Origin: JAKLHL01 sp964411885
GTDB lineage: Bacteria > Bdellovibrionota > JAFGOL01
NCBI GenBank assembly: GCA_964411885.1
Contig: CAYPMK010000022.1
Coordinates: 1-23,614, forward strand
DNA length: 23,614 nucleotides
Direction: 5' to 3'
The notes under the pieces are model-generated. The model was not told the DNA's origin. It did no database searches and was given only the letters and a program-made list of their open reading frames with translations. A program made the translations under genes and the position numbers. Numbering within the stretch: position 1 is the first letter of the stretch; every line of letters begins with the position of its first letter. Positions 15,437-22,676 of the stretch are shown here, piece after piece.

Positions 15437-16246
15437 TTGAAAAACAAAAAGGATATACAAAAAATATTCTCGCTCTTGGAAAGATCTGTTACTTTTACTC
15501 CAGTCATTAATAAGTTATCTAATAATAAAGCTTCTGCTTTTAAGATATTAATCACGACTATGCTTAGTGCTCGTACCAAAGACGAGGTTACAGAGCTTGC
15601 GGCAGAAAGATTATTTAGTAAATACAAGAACGCAAAAGAAATGATTTCTGCAAAAGTAAAAGATATAGAGGATCTTATATATCCAGTCGGTTTTTATAAG
15701 ACCAAGGCCTTGAACGTAATAGATATAAGTAAGTCAGTTATCAATGAATTTAATGGTAAGGTCCCTAAGGATATAGAAGGGTTAACGTCGATGAGTGGAG
15801 TTGGTCTTAAAACAGCAACTCTTGTTATGGCAGAGGCTTTTGGCATGGACGAGATTTGTGTTGATACACATGTACACAGAATATCTAATAGGCTTGGTCT
15901 TGTTTCTACAAAAACACCACAAGACACACACTATGCATTAAAAAAAGTCTTGCCAAAAAGATTATGGAGAAGAACTAATTTTTTGATGGTCAGTTATGGA
16001 AAAACAGTTTGCACTCCAGTCTCTCCAAAATGTACTAAGTGTATCTTGGAAAAAATATGTATTAAAAAAGGTGTTAGAAAGAAAAAGATGGGACAGGGTA
16101 CCTTAGACACTCGAAAGGATAAAATCCTTTCTGGGGGTTATGGGGTATCGGAAAAAGCGTCTGTAAATAAACCTGCCCCTTGCTCTCTAATACTTTTTTA
16201 TACAAGTTTTATGCCAATAATAAAACTTATAATTACAGGTACTTAA
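15437..16246 (+). CDS. nth: Endonuclease III, with an unusual C-terminal extension
   Basis: A base-excision repair DNA glycosylase/AP lyase for oxidised pyrimidines. The helix-hairpin-helix SMSGVGLKTATLVMAEAFG has the catalytic Lys125, and VDTHVHRISNRLGL has the catalytic Asp143. The 4Fe-4S cluster site is C-X6-C-X2-C-X5-C (Cys192, 199, 202, 208). Endonuclease III normally ends within about 10 residues of this site (about 211-220 residues); here the frame runs on for about 50 more codons (218-269) of unfamiliar sequence that overlaps inverted repeats and a TATAAT box. The start is TTG at 15437 with GAGGG 8 bases before it, three bases after the preceding stop. The core assignment is firm; the tail may be spurious read-through into a former intergenic region. 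Confidence 0.93.
   Translation: MKNKKDIQKIFSLLERSVTFTPVINKLSNNKASAFKILITTMLSARTKDEVTELAAERLFSKYKNAKEMISAKVKDIEDLIYPVGFYKTKALNVIDISKSVINEFNGKVPKDIEGLTSMSGVGLKTATLVMAEAFGMDEICVDTHVHRISNRLGLVSTKTPQDTHYALKKVLPKRLWRRTNFLMVSYGKTVCTPVSPKCTKCILEKICIKKGVRKKKMGQGTLDTRKDKILSGGYGVSEKASVNKPAPCSLILFYTSFMPIIKLIITGT
16090..16179 (+). repeat. Nested inverted repeats in the nth tail, possible structured RNA
   Basis: The outer arms GGGACAGG (16090-16097) and CCTGCCCC (16172-16179) pair with one mismatch. Inside, 16097-16104 can pair with 16142-16149 (GGTACCTT with GGGGTATC, using some G-U pairs), or alternatively TAGAC (16104-16108) with GTCTG (16159-16163). A perfect 8-bp hairpin, GAAAGGAT-AAA-ATCCTTTC, lies at 16113-16131. 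No T tract follows directly, so it is not a simple terminator. I do not recognise a known riboswitch consensus. Confidence 0.45.
16204..16228 (+). repeat. Perfect 9-bp hairpin AAGTTTTAT-N7-ATAAAACTT
   Basis: Arms at 16204-16212 and 16220-16228 with a 7-base loop, near the 3' end of the extended nth frame. No T tract follows, so it may act in mRNA processing or as a protein site rather than as a terminator. Confidence 0.4.
16228..16233 (+). promoter_or_regulatory. TATAAT -10 box, candidate promoter for rimI
   Basis: A perfect TATAAT; initiation near 16240 would give a leader of about 29 bases containing the AAAGGAG ribosome-binding site of rimI. The -35 region (AGTTTT) is poor and lies in the hairpin arm. 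The box falls within the nth tail, which supports reading that tail as an intergenic region. Confidence 0.35.
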
Positions 16247-16268
16247 TAGTGCTAAAGGAGTTTTTGTG

Positions 16269-16742
16269 GTGACAAAAAACGTCAAAAGTGACACAAAATG
16301 TAAGTCCTTTGGTATTAGTTCTATTAATAAAAATGATATTAATTCAGTTCTTGAAATAGAAAAAAATAGCTTTTCACATCCTTGGAGTAAACAACTTTTT
16401 TTAGAGGAATTAGATAATTCCTATTCGTTGTGTCTTAAAGCAGTTAGTAAAGAAGGGGATCTTTTTGGATATATAATGTTAAGAAAAATAGTCGATGAAG
16501 TTCATTTATTGAATATAGCTGTAAAAAAAGAAGCAAGGAATAAAGGTGTGGCTAAAGCATTAATAAGTGAAGCTCAAAAACACTTTGCTGATCTTTTATG
16601 TATAGTCCTTGAAGTAAGGGTGTCAAATAAACCTGCCATAGAACTTTATAAAAAACTTGGCTTTGAACAGCTTTATGTTAGAAAAAGATATTATCCCGAC
16701 GGAGAAGATGCTCTAATAATGGAGAAGAAAATATGTGCGTAA
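16269..16742 (+). CDS. rimI: GNAT acetyltransferase, RimI-type (ribosomal protein S18 N-acetyltransferase)
   Basis: A GNAT-fold enzyme that transfers acetyl from acetyl-CoA to a protein N-terminus. The acetyl-CoA-binding motif is LLNIAVKKEARNKGVAKALI (compare Q/RxxGxG/A), followed by LEVRVSNKPAIELYKKLGF and the RimI-typical ending RKRYYPDGEDALIMEK. The N-terminal EIEKNSFSHPWSKQLFLEEL is also characteristic of RimI. The chosen start is GTG 16269, 8 bases after AGGAG; the adjacent in-frame GTG at 16266 is an equal alternative that adds one residue. The gene overlaps pyrK by 10 bases. RimI proteins from other phyla can modify other targets, so the S18 substrate is inferred. Confidence 0.9.
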   Translation: MTKNVKSDTKCKSFGISSINKNDINSVLEIEKNSFSHPWSKQLFLEELDNSYSLCLKAVSKEGDLFGYIMLRKIVDEVHLLNIAVKKEARNKGVAKALISEAQKHFADLLCIVLEVRVSNKPAIELYKKLGFEQLYVRKRYYPDGEDALIMEKKICA

Positions 16743-17500
16743 GTGGAGTGAACGATCATAAAGTTTTTGTTAAAGAAATAAAACTCTTAACACCGAGCAT
16801 TGTTTCTATGTGGTGTAAAGCTCCTAGTTTTAATTTTTTACCGGGACAATTCTTGATGCTAGAGGTGCCGGGATTTTCTCTTAGAAGACCCTTTGTTATA
16901 GTCGACAAAAAGGATACGGATATAAGGGTCATATTTAAGATCAGGGGGAAAGGGACAGCATTTCTTTCTAAAATAAAAGAAGGAACAGAATTAAAGGCCT
17001 TAGGCCCCTTGGGTAATGTGTTCCCTGAGCTTCCCAAAACACATACTCCACTTCTTATTGGTGGAGGAATAGGCATAGTGACTTTACTGCCTCTGGCAAA
17101 AAAACTATCAGAAAATTGTTCTGTTACAGTGGCTTTAGGTGCTGACACTAAAGAGTCACTAATTTTGTTAGATGAATTTTCCTCTTGCTCAAATGTAATT
17201 ACTTGTACAGATGATGGCACTCAAGGTTCACAATGTAACGTAGTGGCTCTTATCAAAAAATATTTAGAACAGAATAAAACAAATCCAGTTATATATGCTT
17301 GTGGGCCAACACCTATGTTGAGGGCTTTAAGTGAATTTTCAAAAAAACAAAATCTTTTGTGCTATGTTAGTTTAGAGGAAAGGATGGGTTGTGGTGTGGG
17401 AGCTTGTGTGTGTTGTGTGGTAAGAACTAAAGATGGACTTAAAAGAGTATGTAAGGATGGTCCTGTATTTGATTCAAAAGAATTAATGTGGGAGTTTTAA
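16733..17500 (+). CDS. pyrK: Dihydroorotate dehydrogenase electron transfer subunit
   Basis: The FAD/2Fe-2S subunit that passes electrons from dihydroorotate oxidation by PyrD to NAD. A ferredoxin-reductase-type FAD domain (FLPGQFLML, FSLRRPFVIV) is followed by an NAD-binding domain (LLIGGGIGIVTLLPLAKKL, YACGPTPMLRAL). The C-terminal 2Fe-2S site CGVGACVCCVV...VCKDGPVF uses Cys220, Cys225, Cys228 and Cys240 in the PyrK spacing; Cys227 is an extra cysteine. Length 255 is typical. The ATG at 16733 overlaps the end of rimI and has GGAG 8 bases before it. pyrD begins 4 bases downstream, so the two subunits are made together. Confidence 0.96.
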   Translation: MCVSGVNDHKVFVKEIKLLTPSIVSMWCKAPSFNFLPGQFLMLEVPGFSLRRPFVIVDKKDTDIRVIFKIRGKGTAFLSKIKEGTELKALGPLGNVFPELPKTHTPLLIGGGIGIVTLLPLAKKLSENCSVTVALGADTKESLILLDEFSSCSNVITCTDDGTQGSQCNVVALIKKYLEQNKTNPVIYACGPTPMLRALSEFSKKQNLLCYVSLEERMGCGVGACVCCVVRTKDGLKRVCKDGPVFDSKELMWEF

Positions 17501-17504
17501 TATT

Positions 17505-18407
17505 ATGAGTATTTCAATAGAACTTTTTGGAAAAAAACTCAATACTCCTCTTATACCTGCAAGTGGAGTTTGGGGATATGGTGATGAATATGATTTTGTT
17601 AATAACAAAAGTATAGGAGCCTTTTGTACCAAAGGTTTGAGCGTAAAAGCAAAAGAGGGAAATCCTGTACCAAGAATAACAGAAACAGAATGTGGTGTAC
17701 TTAATTCAGTTGGACTACAGAACATAGGGATAAAAAAGTTTATAGACGAGAAAATACCAAAAATAAAAGACCTTGGTCCTAAGATAATAGTTAATTTTTT
17801 TGGCAACACCGAACAGGAATATATTGAAGCCGCCCAAATGCTGAATAGTGTAGATTCTGTTTTTGCATTAGAGATGAATGTTTCTTGTCCCAACATAAAA
17901 CTTGGCGGGATAGGTTTTGGCCAAGATGCAAAAATGTTAGAAAAACTTACCAGCGAAGTAAAAAAACATACTAAGAAACCGTTGATAGTTAAACTTACAC
18001 CTAACGTAACAGATATAACAGCTATAGCAAAGGCAACAGAAGCAGGAGGGGCAGACGCTATAAGTTTAATAAACACAGTAAGAGGACTTGTTATAGACGT
18101 AAATACAAAGAGACCAGTGCTTGCCACTCCAATAGGAGGCTACAGCGGCAAGGGGATAAAACCAATAGCCTTAAGAGCCGTATATGAAACAGCTAAAGTA
18201 GTTAAGATCCCTATAATCGGTATTGGTGGTATATATAACGCAGAGGATGTTTTGGAATTTATTATGGCGGGAGCTGTAGCTGTGCAAATAGGGTCTGCAG
18301 TGTTTTTAGACCCTAATGTTTGTGAATTGATATCCAAAGATCTTTTAGACCATTGTCAAAAACATGGTGTTAAAGATATTGGTTTATTAAGAGGTGCTGC
18401 ACTTTAA
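17505..18407 (+). CDS. pyrD: Dihydroorotate dehydrogenase, class 1B catalytic subunit
   Basis: An FMN enzyme that oxidises dihydroorotate to orotate in pyrimidine synthesis, cytosolic. It is 300 residues long. The catalytic base is Cys128 in EMNVSCPNIKLGG, which marks class 1; membrane class 2 enzymes use Ser. Other blocks are TPLIPASGVWGYG, FCTKGLSVKAKEGNP, VKLTPNVTDITAIAKATEAGGADAISLINT, GGYSGKGIKPIALRAV and GIGGIYNAEDVLEFIMAGAVAVQIGSA. With pyrK directly upstream, this is the NAD-linked 1B form. It appears to be the last gene of nth-rimI-pyrK-pyrD. Confidence 0.97.
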   Translation: MSISIELFGKKLNTPLIPASGVWGYGDEYDFVNNKSIGAFCTKGLSVKAKEGNPVPRITETECGVLNSVGLQNIGIKKFIDEKIPKIKDLGPKIIVNFFGNTEQEYIEAAQMLNSVDSVFALEMNVSCPNIKLGGIGFGQDAKMLEKLTSEVKKHTKKPLIVKLTPNVTDITAIAKATEAGGADAISLINTVRGLVIDVNTKRPVLATPIGGYSGKGIKPIALRAVYETAKVVKIPIIGIGGIYNAEDVLEFIMAGAVAVQIGSAVFLDPNVCELISKDLLDHCQKHGVKDIGLLRGAAL

Positions 18408-18428
18408 TAAACGACTAAATTTTATACA

Positions 18429-18462
18429 TTTAGACAGTACTCATTATGCCTACTTGTCTAAA
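18429..18462. repeat. Inverted repeat TTTAGACA-N18-TGTCTAAA
   Basis: Perfect 8-base arms (18429-18436, 18455-18462) begin about 20 bases after the pyrD stop. The 26-base centre-to-centre spacing of the arms and the lack of a T tract fit a protein binding site better than a terminator. It lies 26 bases upstream of a sigma-54-like element. Confidence 0.45.
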
Positions 18463-18488
18463 CTAATTGTAATATTTGGTCTTTTTTG

Positions 18489-18505
18489 TGGCATAGAAAT
18501 TGAAT
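18489..18505 (+). promoter_or_regulatory. Sigma-54-like promoter element for the Cys-rich exported protein
   Basis: TGGCATAGAAATTGAAT aligns with the -24/-12 consensus TGGCAYR-N4-TTGCW with correct spacing and only the -12 C replaced by A. Initiation near 18514-18517 would leave about 25 bases of leader, including AAGGAGG. No good sigma-70 pair is seen in this spacer. The -12 mismatch keeps confidence low. Confidence 0.35.
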
Positions 18506-18540
18506 GTCTTATTGTTTGGGACCTGAAATAAGGAGGCTTA

Positions 18541-18945
18541 ATGAAGAAGGCTCTTGTTGGTTTATGTATCCTTTTTACTCCTTTCCTACTCAATTCAAAC
18601 GAACTAAGTGAAGACTACAAATGTAGTGAATTAGAAATACAACAGTTTGAGACATTTTTAAAAGACAACAGGGTCGTTTTTGATAAAAAGATGAATGACT
18701 TATACGATGAGAACGATGTTTGTAGCAACATCACATACGTTGAGTTGGTTTCCTTAATAGATAATGTAACGAGTAATAATAAAGATAAGAGCAAAATGTG
18801 TGGAACAGCCTTGTCCTTTTGTAAAAATCAGGATGCTATGCCTAAAAAAGAGTATGAAATACTTTATACAATAATAGTATCTGAATGCGCCAAAGGTACA
18901 CATTTTGTTGTCAGCAAAGCTGAATGCTCAAAGTATTTTAATTGA
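18541..18945 (+). CDS. Small exported Cys-rich protein, unknown function
   Basis: A 134-residue protein with a signal peptide (MKKALVGLCILFTPFLLNSNE, cleavage probably near residue 19-20). The mature part has six cysteines, in YKC, DVC, KMC, SFC, SEC and AEC, an even number that suggests three disulfide bonds in the periplasm or outside the cell. The sequence is acidic to neutral with no recognised domain. The ribosome-binding site AAGGAGG lies four bases before the ATG. It stands alone, between the pyrimidine genes and nadA, with a sigma-54-like element and an inverted repeat upstream and an AT-rich hairpin at its end, so it is likely a single-gene transcript under its own control. Confidence 0.75.
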   Translation: MKKALVGLCILFTPFLLNSNELSEDYKCSELEIQQFETFLKDNRVVFDKKMNDLYDENDVCSNITYVELVSLIDNVTSNNKDKSKMCGTALSFCKNQDAMPKKEYEILYTIIVSECAKGTHFVVSKAECSKYFN

Positions 18946-18968
18946 TCATAATTAGTTAATTTCTTTTT
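18938..18968 (+). terminator. AT-rich hairpin and T tract after the Cys-rich protein gene
   Basis: A 9-bp stem made only of A-T and G-U pairs (18938-18946 with 18951-18959) with a 4-base loop is followed by TTTCTTTTT. It overlaps the TGA stop. It has terminator form but weak stability. Confidence 0.35.
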
Positions 18969-18978
18969 CTGTTTATGC

Positions 18979-19007
18979 TTGAAAAAAATGCTATGTTGTA
19001 GTCTATT
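18979..19007 (+). promoter_or_regulatory. Candidate promoter for nadA with almost no leader
   Basis: TTGAAA (18979-18984) and TCTATT (19002-19007) are 17 bases apart. Initiation would fall at about 19014-19016, at or next to the nadA ATG (19016), and no ribosome-binding site precedes that ATG. The -10 is four of six to consensus. Confidence 0.4.
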
Positions 19008-19015
19008 TATTATGA

Positions 19016-19918
19016 ATGGAAATAATTAATAAAATAAAAGAACTTAAGAAGAAACATAATGCGATAATACTTGCACACACGTATCAAAGAGCAGAGGTTC
19101 AGGATATTGCAGATTTTGTAGGAGACAGTTTGGAGTTGTCTCTGAGGGCGAGGGATAATTCTGCAGATGTAATAGTGTTCTGTGGCGTTAGATTTATGGC
19201 AGAAACAGCAAAAATAATCTCTCCTAATAAAAAAGTCTTTCTTACAGAGGTTGCGGCAGGATGCCCAATGGCAGAAATGATAAGCGCAGATGAGTTAAGG
19301 GAATTAAAAGCTAAATATCCGACCTATAAGATAGTCACATATGTAAACAGTACTGCAGAAGTAAAAGCATTGAGTGATATCTGTTGTACGTCTTCTAATG
19401 CTGTAAAAGTTGTATCTTCTATACCACAAGAGCAGGGCGTTATTTTTGTTCCAGATACTAATCTTGGCTCCTATGTTCAAAGAACATTGAAAAGAGAAAA
19501 TATGATAGTTTGGCAGGGACACTGTTACGTGCATTCTCAAATAATGGAAGAAGATGTACTTGGACTTAAAAAAGCACATCCCAAAGCCATAGTGCTTGCA
19601 CATCCTGAATGTAGTGAACAGGTCCTTAAACACGCCGATCATATACTTTCTACGAGTGGGATGATCAAAAAGGTTGAAGACATAAAAGCAGATGAGTTTA
19701 TAGTAATTACAGAACAAGGAATATTACATCCATTGAACAAAAAATATCCTAACAAAAAATTCTATGCCATAGACAGAGCACTTTGTTTAAACATGAAAAA
19801 GACCAACATAGAGAGTGTATTAAACTCTTTGGAGCTGATGAGATACAGTATAGAGGTTCCAAGAGACGTAATGGAAAGTGCAAAAAGAGCGGTCTTTAAC
19901 ATGTTGGAACTAAAGTAA
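19016..19918 (+). CDS. nadA: Quinolinate synthase
   Basis: Condenses iminoaspartate with dihydroxyacetone phosphate to quinolinate in NAD synthesis, using a 4Fe-4S cluster. Length 300 matches the compact class. Cluster ligands are Cys83 (AAGCPMAEM), Cys170 (WQGHCYVH) and Cys257 (RALCLNMKK). Other signatures are ILAHTYQRAEVQDIADFVGDSLELS, VFCGVRFMAETAKI, TYVNSTAEVKALSDICCTSSNA and VLAHPECSEQV. No nadB or nadC is in the window. The start ATG lacks a Shine-Dalgarno sequence and may be read from a leaderless mRNA. Its TAA overlaps the ATG of rnr by one base (TAATG), which implies coupled translation. Confidence 0.97.
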   Translation: MEIINKIKELKKKHNAIILAHTYQRAEVQDIADFVGDSLELSLRARDNSADVIVFCGVRFMAETAKIISPNKKVFLTEVAAGCPMAEMISADELRELKAKYPTYKIVTYVNSTAEVKALSDICCTSSNAVKVVSSIPQEQGVIFVPDTNLGSYVQRTLKRENMIVWQGHCYVHSQIMEEDVLGLKKAHPKAIVLAHPECSEQVLKHADHILSTSGMIKKVEDIKADEFIVITEQGILHPLNKKYPNKKFYAIDRALCLNMKKTNIESVLNSLELMRYSIEVPRDVMESAKRAVFNMLELK

Positions 19919-22026
19919 TGGGTGTAAAAAAACAAGATATACTTGAATTGCTTTCATCTAAACCAAAACAAGAATTTAGTTTTGATGAATTAGTAGAAGC
20001 ATTTAAGATAACTACTAAGGCAAGAAAAAAACTACTTCCTCACGTACAATCCCTTATAAATACTGGCTCTATAAAGAAGACAGAAAAAGGTTTATATATT
20101 TTTGTTGAAGAAAAAGATAGAAAGCCAAAAAAACCTTCTATCAAAAAAACTACTGCCCAAATAGTTGTGGGACGTTTTGTTAAAACACCTGTTGGCTTTG
20201 GTTTTGTAATCTCTCCAGAAGAAGAGCAGGATGTATATATAGACAAACACGAAGTGCTTTGGAACGGTATTATGCATGGCGACGTAATAAAAATAGAAAA
20301 GAAAAGACAAAAAGGCGGAAAAGTTAACGGTTCTTTCATTGAATTTATATCTAGACGAGATAGCAAAGTTATTGGGCGTTTAATAGATCATTTTGGTTCT
20401 TTAGCTGTAGAGGTAAGGAATACTGGTGATATAATTATGGTACAACATGGTCGTCTTAATAGAGCAAGAAAGGGTGATTGGGTAGAGTTAGAAATAAAAA
20501 AATGGCCTCAAAAAAGAACCCTTCCTTATGGGGAGGTCGTTAAGATAATAGATCAAGACCCATACATAGTAATAAATGAATATGGTCTTAGGGACGAATT
20601 TAGCTCTAAAGTACTTGCTATGGCTAACGATATAAAAGAGCCTCCTCAAGAAGACGAGCTTTATAACAATGAATTCGTTACTGATGATAGTGGCATTAAA
20701 AGAAGAAATCTTAGCAAAATGGATATTGTCACAATAGACGGAGCTGATGCAAGGGATTTTGATGATGCTGTATATTGTGAAAAAGACAGTAAGGGGTACA
20801 GGCTTTTTGTATCCATTGCAGATGTTTCACACTATGTAAGGGTAAATAGTTTAATAGACGATGAAGCTCTACAAAGAACTAGTAGTGTATATTTTCCAGA
20901 TAGAGCTATTCCAATGTTGCCAGAAAAACTTTCTAATGAGGTTTGTTGTCTTAAACCACAAAAATACCGTTACACCATGACAGCAGAAATACTGTTTGAC
21001 CATAAAGGTTCTGTGATTAAGAGTAAAATATATCCTTCTGTAATAAAGAGCCATATGCGTTTAACTTATGAACAGGCTCAAGAAATGATAGATTCAAAAC
21101 ATCCATTGATGCAAAATATGTATGAACTGTATCTTCTTTTAAGAAAAAAGAGCGTTAACAGGGGAACGGTTTTTCTTGATATACCAGAGCCTGTTTTTAC
21201 GATGGATGCAAAAGGTAACGTTACTGCAATATCAAAAAGACCCGTGTATGCTTCTCACTCACTCATAGAAGAATTTATGATAGCGGCCAACATACAAGCG
21301 GCAAGACTTATGAAGTCAAAGGGCATGGGAATATTCAGAGCGCACGAAGCTCCAGACGCTGAAAAGCTAAAGGAATATGCAGAACTTGCTATGGAATATA
21401 AGGTAAAATTTGATCCTTCATGGAATCGTGCAAAACAAATTTCTGACTATCTTAAAAAGATACAAAAAAATCCTGCAAGGTCTTTACTTAACAGGTCTTT
21501 GCTCAGAAGCTTAAAAAAAGCTACTTATTCTGAGTCAAAAGAGCAGGGACATTTTGCTTTAGCACTCAAGGATTATTCTCATTTTACTTCTCCAATAAGA
21601 CGCTATCCAGACCTCATGGTACATAGGCTTATAAAAACCAAGGGACTTTACAAAGAAGAAGACCTTAAAAGGATAGCAGAGCTTTGTACTCAGGGTGAAA
21701 TAAGAGCAATGGAAGCAGAAAGAAGTATTAACAAGATCAAACAAGCTCGTTATATGCAGGATAAGATAGGTAATTCCTTCAAGGGAGAGATATCTGGCAT
21801 AAATGATAGAGGACTATACATAGAGCTAAAAGATGTCTTTATAGAGGGTTTTCTTGCGTTCTCTAGGGTTAGCTATGAGGGCCTTATCTTTGACCGTAGT
21901 AAAATGGCAGTGCTTGGTAAAGGTAAAAAACCGAGGTTTAAACTAGGGGACCTAATAAACGTGGTCCTTATTGACGTAGATGTTTTTAAGGGAGAGATAG
22001 AATTTGGTATACGTGATCACACGTAA
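19918..22026 (+). CDS. rnr: Ribonuclease R
   Basis: A processive 3'-5' exoribonuclease that degrades structured RNA and takes part in RNA quality control. The 702 residues are arranged as in the family: a winged-helix-like N-terminus (1-60), cold-shock domains (about 80-250), the RNB catalytic domain and a C-terminal S1 domain (about 620-700, FKGEISGINDRGLYIELKDVFIEGFLAF). The catalytic signature TIDGADARDFDDAV (272-285) supplies the Mg-binding Asp residues. SVYFPDRAIPMLPEKLSNEVCCLKP, EEFMIAANIQAARLM and HFTSPIRRYPDLMVHR are further RNB blocks. It overlaps nadA by one base at the start and overlaps the convergent gene by 10 bases at the end. Confidence 0.97.
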   Translation: MGVKKQDILELLSSKPKQEFSFDELVEAFKITTKARKKLLPHVQSLINTGSIKKTEKGLYIFVEEKDRKPKKPSIKKTTAQIVVGRFVKTPVGFGFVISPEEEQDVYIDKHEVLWNGIMHGDVIKIEKKRQKGGKVNGSFIEFISRRDSKVIGRLIDHFGSLAVEVRNTGDIIMVQHGRLNRARKGDWVELEIKKWPQKRTLPYGEVVKIIDQDPYIVINEYGLRDEFSSKVLAMANDIKEPPQEDELYNNEFVTDDSGIKRRNLSKMDIVTIDGADARDFDDAVYCEKDSKGYRLFVSIADVSHYVRVNSLIDDEALQRTSSVYFPDRAIPMLPEKLSNEVCCLKPQKYRYTMTAEILFDHKGSVIKSKIYPSVIKSHMRLTYEQAQEMIDSKHPLMQNMYELYLLLRKKSVNRGTVFLDIPEPVFTMDAKGNVTAISKRPVYASHSLIEEFMIAANIQAARLMKSKGMGIFRAHEAPDAEKLKEYAELAMEYKVKFDPSWNRAKQISDYLKKIQKNPARSLLNRSLLRSLKKATYSESKEQGHFALALKDYSHFTSPIRRYPDLMVHRLIKTKGLYKEEDLKRIAELCTQGEIRAMEAERSINKIKQARYMQDKIGNSFKGEISGINDRGLYIELKDVFIEGFLAFSRVSYEGLIFDRSKMAVLGKGKKPRFKLGDLINVVLIDVDVFKGEIEFGIRDHT

Positions 22027-22322
22027 GTTCTTAAAAGTAGTGTTAGCGCTACTATCAATCCAAGTACTGTAGTGAATAAAATGAATGATGGAGTCCATCT
22101 TTTTGGTGCTTTTTGTGTGCCAATGTAGAAGATAGAACTTAATTTTTTTATTAGTTCCATACCGTTTTTATCGTTGCTGTTTCGCGTGTGATAAGAAGCC
22201 AGATCAAGAATGTTCTCTTTTTGACAATGTATTATGAGTTCTGCTTTAGAGGTTTGATCGTGTTGGACCTTGTTAAATTTATCTTCTGCACGACGTATTT
22301 CCATTATTTCTTTTGGGGATAA
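22017..22322 (-). CDS. Protein with C-terminal membrane anchor, 3' part after gap
   Basis: About 101 residues from the gap to a TGA at 22017. The soluble part (KEIMEIRRAEDKFNKVQHDQTSKAELIIHCQKENILDLASYHTRN) is followed by one membrane segment near the end, WTPSFILFTTVLGLIVALTLLL, with RTYV after it, so it looks tail-anchored. It does not resemble the second half of a cupin and is probably a separate gene whose start lies in or near the gap; an in-frame ATG near 22305 is possible but weakly supported. Its end overlaps rnr by 10 bases, convergently. I do not recognise a family. Confidence 0.5.
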   Translation of the reverse strand, partial: LSPKEIMEIRRAEDKFNKVQHDQTSKAELIIHCQKENILDLASYHTRNSNDKNGMELIKKLSSIFYIGTQKAPKRWTPSFILFTTVLGLIVALTLLLRTYV

Positions 22323-22422
22323 NNNNNNNNNNNNNNNNNNNNNNNNNNNNNNNNNNNNNNNNNNNNNNNNNNNNNNNNNNNNNNNNNNNNNNNNNNNNNN
22401 NNNNNNNNNNNNNNNNNNNNNN
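22323..22422. other. Assembly gap (100 N)
   Basis: Exactly 100 N. True length unknown, so reading frames on the two sides cannot be joined with confidence. Confidence 0.99.
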
Positions 22423-22610
22423 TCACCTTTCTTAAACTCTACTTTTTGATCTTTGGTTTCTACTATTACGTGTCCTTCTGTGATGTAACAGGTCTCTTTT
22501 TGGTCATAATGCCAAGGAAAGCTACTTACGGGGCATTCCCAAGTTCCCCAGCTAGGAAAGTCAATGTCCTTAAGGTCTTTAGGGGTAGGGGTACAAACAT
22601 CTATTTTCAT
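22423..22610 (-). CDS. Cupin domain protein (Cupin_3/DUF861-like), 5' part up to gap
   Basis: The first 62 residues of a small cupin. The pattern WGTWECPVSSFPWHYDQKETCYITEGHVIVET followed by VEFKKG matches the start of Cupin_3 proteins ((S/F)xFPWxYDxxETCYILEGxVxV). Members are single-barrel proteins of about 90-120 residues, often of unknown function, so roughly half is missing in the gap. The start is ATG 22610, 8 bases after GGAGG; an upstream in-frame ATG at 22625 overlaps that ribosome-binding site and is rejected. It is divergent from dapF, with 66 bases between the two starts. Confidence 0.75.
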
Positions 22611-22676
22611 CTTTATTCCCTCCATAAAAACATATAGAATTTAACCCTGAAAAACATGAAGGTAAAGAGTAAAAAC

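Noticed and set aside
16113..16131. GAAAGGAT hairpin as an intrinsic terminator of nth
   Set aside because: It is followed by TGGGGG rather than a T tract.
18429..18462. Inverted repeat as the pyrD terminator
   Set aside because: The 18-base loop and the absence of a T run make termination unlikely; a protein binding site fits better.
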